Positions 34,572-37,450 of a stretch of DNA of 37,450 nt are shown in pieces. Made by a program: the position numbers and the translations under genes. The notes beneath the pieces are model-generated. The model ran no database searches and was not told the origin of the DNA. It was given only the letters and a program-made list of their open reading frames with translations. Source of the DNA: a virus; IMG/VR virus record IMGVR_UViG_3300046657_000035, positions 1 to 37,450 of that record, one strand, 5' to 3'. Position 1 is the first letter of the stretch; each line of letters begins with the position of its first letter.

Positions 34572-37450
34572 TCCGAACCGGCTACTCGTTCCGCACCGCG
34601 GTCGGTCACCTCCCCGACGTCGTCTCGCGCGTCAAGGAGATCGGCTGGAAGGAGCTTCCGCTCGCGGACCGCTGCTCGACCTTCGGGTTCGTCCGCGCGC
34701 GGAAGGAGGCAGAGAAGGCCGGGCTCCGGGTCGTCTACGGCGTCGAGCTGGCCGTCGTCCCCGCGCTCGGCCAGAAGCGGCCGGTCGTCGACTACTGGAG
34801 GTTCTACGCGCTGGACTCCCTCCGCCCGCTCCACGACCTCGTCGGAGAGGCGACGTCGAACCCGGGGCGCGAGCCGTCGCTCCTCTACCACCAGGCCCTC
34901 GCCGCGACCGGCCTGATCAAGGTCTCCGGCGAGAGGCTCCTGATCGACGAGGTCGATCTTCGGACCTCCGGTTTCTACGTCGGGCTCTCCCCGGCGACGC
35001 CGAAGGCGCTCTTCGACGAGGCGAGGCGGAGGCACCACTCCTTCGTCGCCGTCCCCGACAACCTCTACCCGCGGCGCGAGGACGCGGAGTTCTACAAGGT
35101 CGCGATGGGCTTCCGCTCGACGACCCAGACCTACCCTCAGTGGATCGTCTCCGACGCCGAGTGGCGCGACGCGGTCGCGTGGTTCGTCCCGAAGAAGGAC
35201 CAGGACCTCGCACTGAAGTACCGAAGCGCGGTTCTTCAGTCGTGCCGCGCCGAGCCGAGGAGGGCCGCGCTCCTCGTCCCGGAGAAGAAGAAGACGCTCC
35301 GGGCGATGTGCCTCGACGGGGCGAAGAAGCTCGGGGTCCGGATGACCGACGAGTACTCCGCCCGGCTCGACCGCGAGCTGACGATGATCGCGGAGAAGAA
35401 GTTCGAGGACTACTTCTACATCCTCGCCGACATGATCGGCTGGGCGAAGCGGCGGATGATCGTCGGGCCGGCGCGCGGGTCGTCGTGCGGCTCGCTCGTC
35501 TGCTACCTCCTCGGGATAACGTCGATCGACCCGATCCCTCACGGCCTCGTCTTCGAGCGGTTCATCGACGTGACCCGCTCCGACCTCCCCGACGTGGACG
35601 TGGACTTCTCCGACGAGCGGCGCCACCTCGTCTTTCAGTACGCCGAGGAGAAGTACGGGGCCGATCACGTCGCGCGGCTCGGGACCGTCGGGACGTTTCA
35701 GCCGAAGTCAGCCCTCAACCAGGTCGCCGCCGCGCTGAAGATTCCGACCTGGGAGATCGAGAAGGTCACGGCCGGGATAATCCAGCGCGCCCAGGGCGAC
35801 AACCGGGCCTCCCAGACGATCGAGGACACGCTGACGACGACCGACGTCGGTCGGCGCCTCGTCGAGAAGTACCCGGAGGTCCGGATCGTCGCGCGGCTAG
35901 AGGACCACCCGACGACGGCGGGCCAGCACGCCGCCGGGGTCGTGATAACGAAGCTCCCGGTCGCCGAGCACGCCGCCGTCGACCGCCGGACCGGCGCGGT
36001 GATGGCGGACAAGAAGGACGCCGAGGCGCTTGACCTCCTCAAGATCGACGCGCTCGGCCTCACGCAGCTCTCGATCTTCGAGCGGACGCTCGACCTCCTC
36101 GGGCGGCCGTCGGTCTCCGGCTTCCTGGAGACTCTCCCGCTCGACGACCCGGCCGCGTTCGAGGTCCTGAACAAGGGTCACTTCTCCGGGATATTTCAGT
36201 TCACCGGTCAGTCGGTCCAGGGCCTCACGCGCCAGGTCACGGTCGACAAGCTAGAGGACCTCGTCGCGATAACGGCGCTCGCCCGCCCGGGTCCGCTCGG
36301 CGGAGGCGGGGCGGAGGAGTGGACGCGCCGGAGGAACGGGAGCACCCGGGTCTCGTACCCTCACGAGGCGTTCGAGCCGTACCTCCGGGACTCGCTCGGG
36401 ATCGTGATCTACCAGGAGCAGGTCCTCTCGATCGGCCGCGAGATCGGCGACCTCTCGTGGGAGGAGGTCACGAAGCTCCGCCAGGCGATGAGTAAGTCGC
36501 TCGGGAAGGAGTACTTCGACCAGTTCGGCGACAAGTGGAAGACGAACGCGGCGAAGCGCGGAATCCCGCGCGACCTCCTTGGGAAGATATGGGAGGACCT
36601 CTGTAACTTCGGCGCCTGGGCGTTCAACAGGTCTCACTCGGTCGCGTACGGCGTCGTCTCGTACTGGTGCTGCTGGCTCAAGGCTCACCACCCGGTCGAG
36701 TTCGCCGCGGCGACGCTCGACTCCGAGGCCGAGCCGGCGAAGCAGATCGCGATACTCCGCGAGCTTCGCGACGAGGGAGTCGACTACGTCGCCGTCGACC
36801 CCGAGCGGAGCACGGACCGCTGGATGCCGGCCAAGCGCGGGCGGAAGACGATCCTCGTCGGCCCGCTGACGTCGATAAAGGGCATCGGGCCGGCGACGGT
36901 GACGGAGGTCCTGGAGGCGAGGCGGACGAAGACCGAGCTTCGGCCGGCCCTGGCGAAGCGCCTAGCGGCGGCGAAGACGGACATCGACTCGCTCTACCCG
37001 GTCCGCGACGCGACCGAGGCGAGGATGAGGGAGGCGCGCGAGCGGGTAGCGGAGATCGAGGCGAAGGACGGGACGATGACGGAGGCCGAGGCCGACGAGC
37101 TCAGGCGCTGGCGCCTCGTCGCTAACGTCGTCTCGACGCCGGTCCCGATCTCCGACGTCGCCGGGGGAGCGCGCGGCGAGGTGATGGTGATCGCGCTCGC
37201 CGACAAGATTCAGATGACGAACGAGAACGAGCTGGTCCGCGTTCAGAAGCGCGGGAACCGGGTCTCCGGCCCGGAGACGTCTCTCAACCTATTCGTCTCC
37301 GACGACACCGGCCGGCTCTTCTGCAAGGTTCACCGCCGCGACTACGAGAACGTTGGGCGGGAGATCGTCGAGCGCGGGAGGGCCGGCCGCGCGATCTACG
37401 CCCTGAAGGGGAGCGTGTTCTCGAAGGACGAGTTCACGATGCTATGGGTC
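34568..37450 (+). CDS. dnaE: DNA polymerase III alpha subunit, partial (C-terminus beyond window)
   Basis: GTG 34568 overlaps the upstream stop (GTGA) and the frame stays open for 961 codons to the right edge. The N-terminus is PHP-like (GYSFRTAVGHLPDVVSRVKE, GLRVVYGVELAVV) but the metal-binding His pair of active PHP domains is missing (RTGYSFRTA; LADRCSTFG). The palm has GPARGSSCGSLVCYLLGIT at about residue 300 and the catalytic PDVDVDF at about 341-347. The finger and helical regions follow (SGIFQFTGQSVQGL, WAFNRSHSVAYGVVSYW), and an OB-fold-like strand series begins near the right edge. The replicative polymerase lacks an internal exonuclease, so the DnaQ-like protein four genes upstream is the likely proofreader. 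Confidence 0.92.
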   Translation, partial: MIRTGYSFRTAVGHLPDVVSRVKEIGWKELPLADRCSTFGFVRARKEAEKAGLRVVYGVELAVVPALGQKRPVVDYWRFYALDSLRPLHDLVGEATSNPGREPSLLYHQALAATGLIKVSGERLLIDEVDLRTSGFYVGLSPATPKALFDEARRRHHSFVAVPDNLYPRREDAEFYKVAMGFRSTTQTYPQWIVSDAEWRDAVAWFVPKKDQDLALKYRSAVLQSCRAEPRRAALLVPEKKKTLRAMCLDGAKKLGVRMTDEYSARLDRELTMIAEKKFEDYFYILADMIGWAKRRMIVGPARGSSCGSLVCYLLGITSIDPIPHGLVFERFIDVTRSDLPDVDVDFSDERRHLVFQYAEEKYGADHVARLGTVGTFQPKSALNQVAAALKIPTWEIEKVTAGIIQRAQGDNRASQTIEDTLTTTDVGRRLVEKYPEVRIVARLEDHPTTAGQHAAGVVITKLPVAEHAAVDRRTGAVMADKKDAEALDLLKIDALGLTQLSIFERTLDLLGRPSVSGFLETLPLDDPAAFEVLNKGHFSGIFQFTGQSVQGLTRQVTVDKLEDLVAITALARPGPLGGGGAEEWTRRRNGSTRVSYPHEAFEPYLRDSLGIVIYQEQVLSIGREIGDLSWEEVTKLRQAMSKSLGKEYFDQFGDKWKTNAAKRGIPRDLLGKIWEDLCNFGAWAFNRSHSVAYGVVSYWCCWLKAHHPVEFAAATLDSEAEPAKQIAILRELRDEGVDYVAVDPERSTDRWMPAKRGRKTILVGPLTSIKGIGPATVTEVLEARRTKTELRPALAKRLAAAKTDIDSLYPVRDATEARMREARERVAEIEAKDGTMTEAEADELRRWRLVANVVSTPVPISDVAGGARGEVMVIALADKIQMTNENELVRVQKRGNRVSGPETSLNLFVSDDTGRLFCKVHRRDYENVGREIVERGRAGRAIYALKGSVFSKDEFTMLWV

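Noticed and set aside
1-37450. CRISPR arrays, tRNA genes, insertion sequences, integrase
   Set aside because: No spaced direct repeats, cloverleaf segments, transposase or recombinase motifs were recognised on either strand.

Overview
The window is part of the genome of a tailed double-stranded DNA bacteriophage with high GC content (roughly two thirds G+C by eye). The evidence is a terminase, portal, scaffold and coat gene series, phage-type replication genes, and near-continuous coding in very small genes that mostly overlap by 1-8 bases (ATGA, GTGA, TGATG). No integrase, excisionase, tRNA, CRISPR array or insertion sequence was seen, and tail and lysis genes must lie outside the window. 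The base composition, the GTG-rich starts and a DUF3309-type membrane protein would fit a high-GC proteobacterial host, possibly alphaproteobacterial. That host guess is inference.

The layout is two divergent arms that meet at a non-coding region at 17452-17702. The left arm (17451 down to 1, minus strand) begins with small genes and a PP-loop ATPase of the PAPS-reductase family whose most plausible start codon is ATA. It continues through a YspA/DUF1273-like SLOG protein, a Phd-like DNA-binding protein and a primase-helicase. An AT-rich block with a 19-bp perfect inverted repeat (10930-11211) then separates these from the packaging and head genes: small terminase, large terminase, DUF4055-type portal, scaffold, P22-type coat protein and head-tail connectors. 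Tiny membrane proteins, a secreted cysteine protein and an HExxH metallopeptidase-like protein are interleaved, and a head-morphogenesis protein is cut by the left edge.

The right arm (17703 to 37450, plus strand) carries small early-type genes, many with zinc-ribbon cysteines. Nucleotide and DNA metabolism genes follow: an Nmad5-like protein, a FAD-dependent oxidoreductase directly before a divergent ThyX, a MazG-like pyrophosphohydrolase, a HAD phosphatase, an N4/N6 DNA methyltransferase with a DPQH motif, a DnaQ-like exonuclease, a uracil-DNA-glycosylase-like protein, and a DNA polymerase III alpha subunit that runs off the right edge. Together these could support an independent replisome, control of the nucleotide pool, and possibly a modified-base pathway (inference).

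The most unusual signal is a set of strong perfect or near-perfect hairpins embedded inside coding sequences, in short patches whose codons differ from the rest of the gene: 410-450, 12391-12417, 16022-16058, 25946-25969, 31040-31066, 32558-32583 and 32968-33002. They share no sequence, so they are not a dispersed repeat. They may mark RNA processing, translational control or protein-DNA sites.
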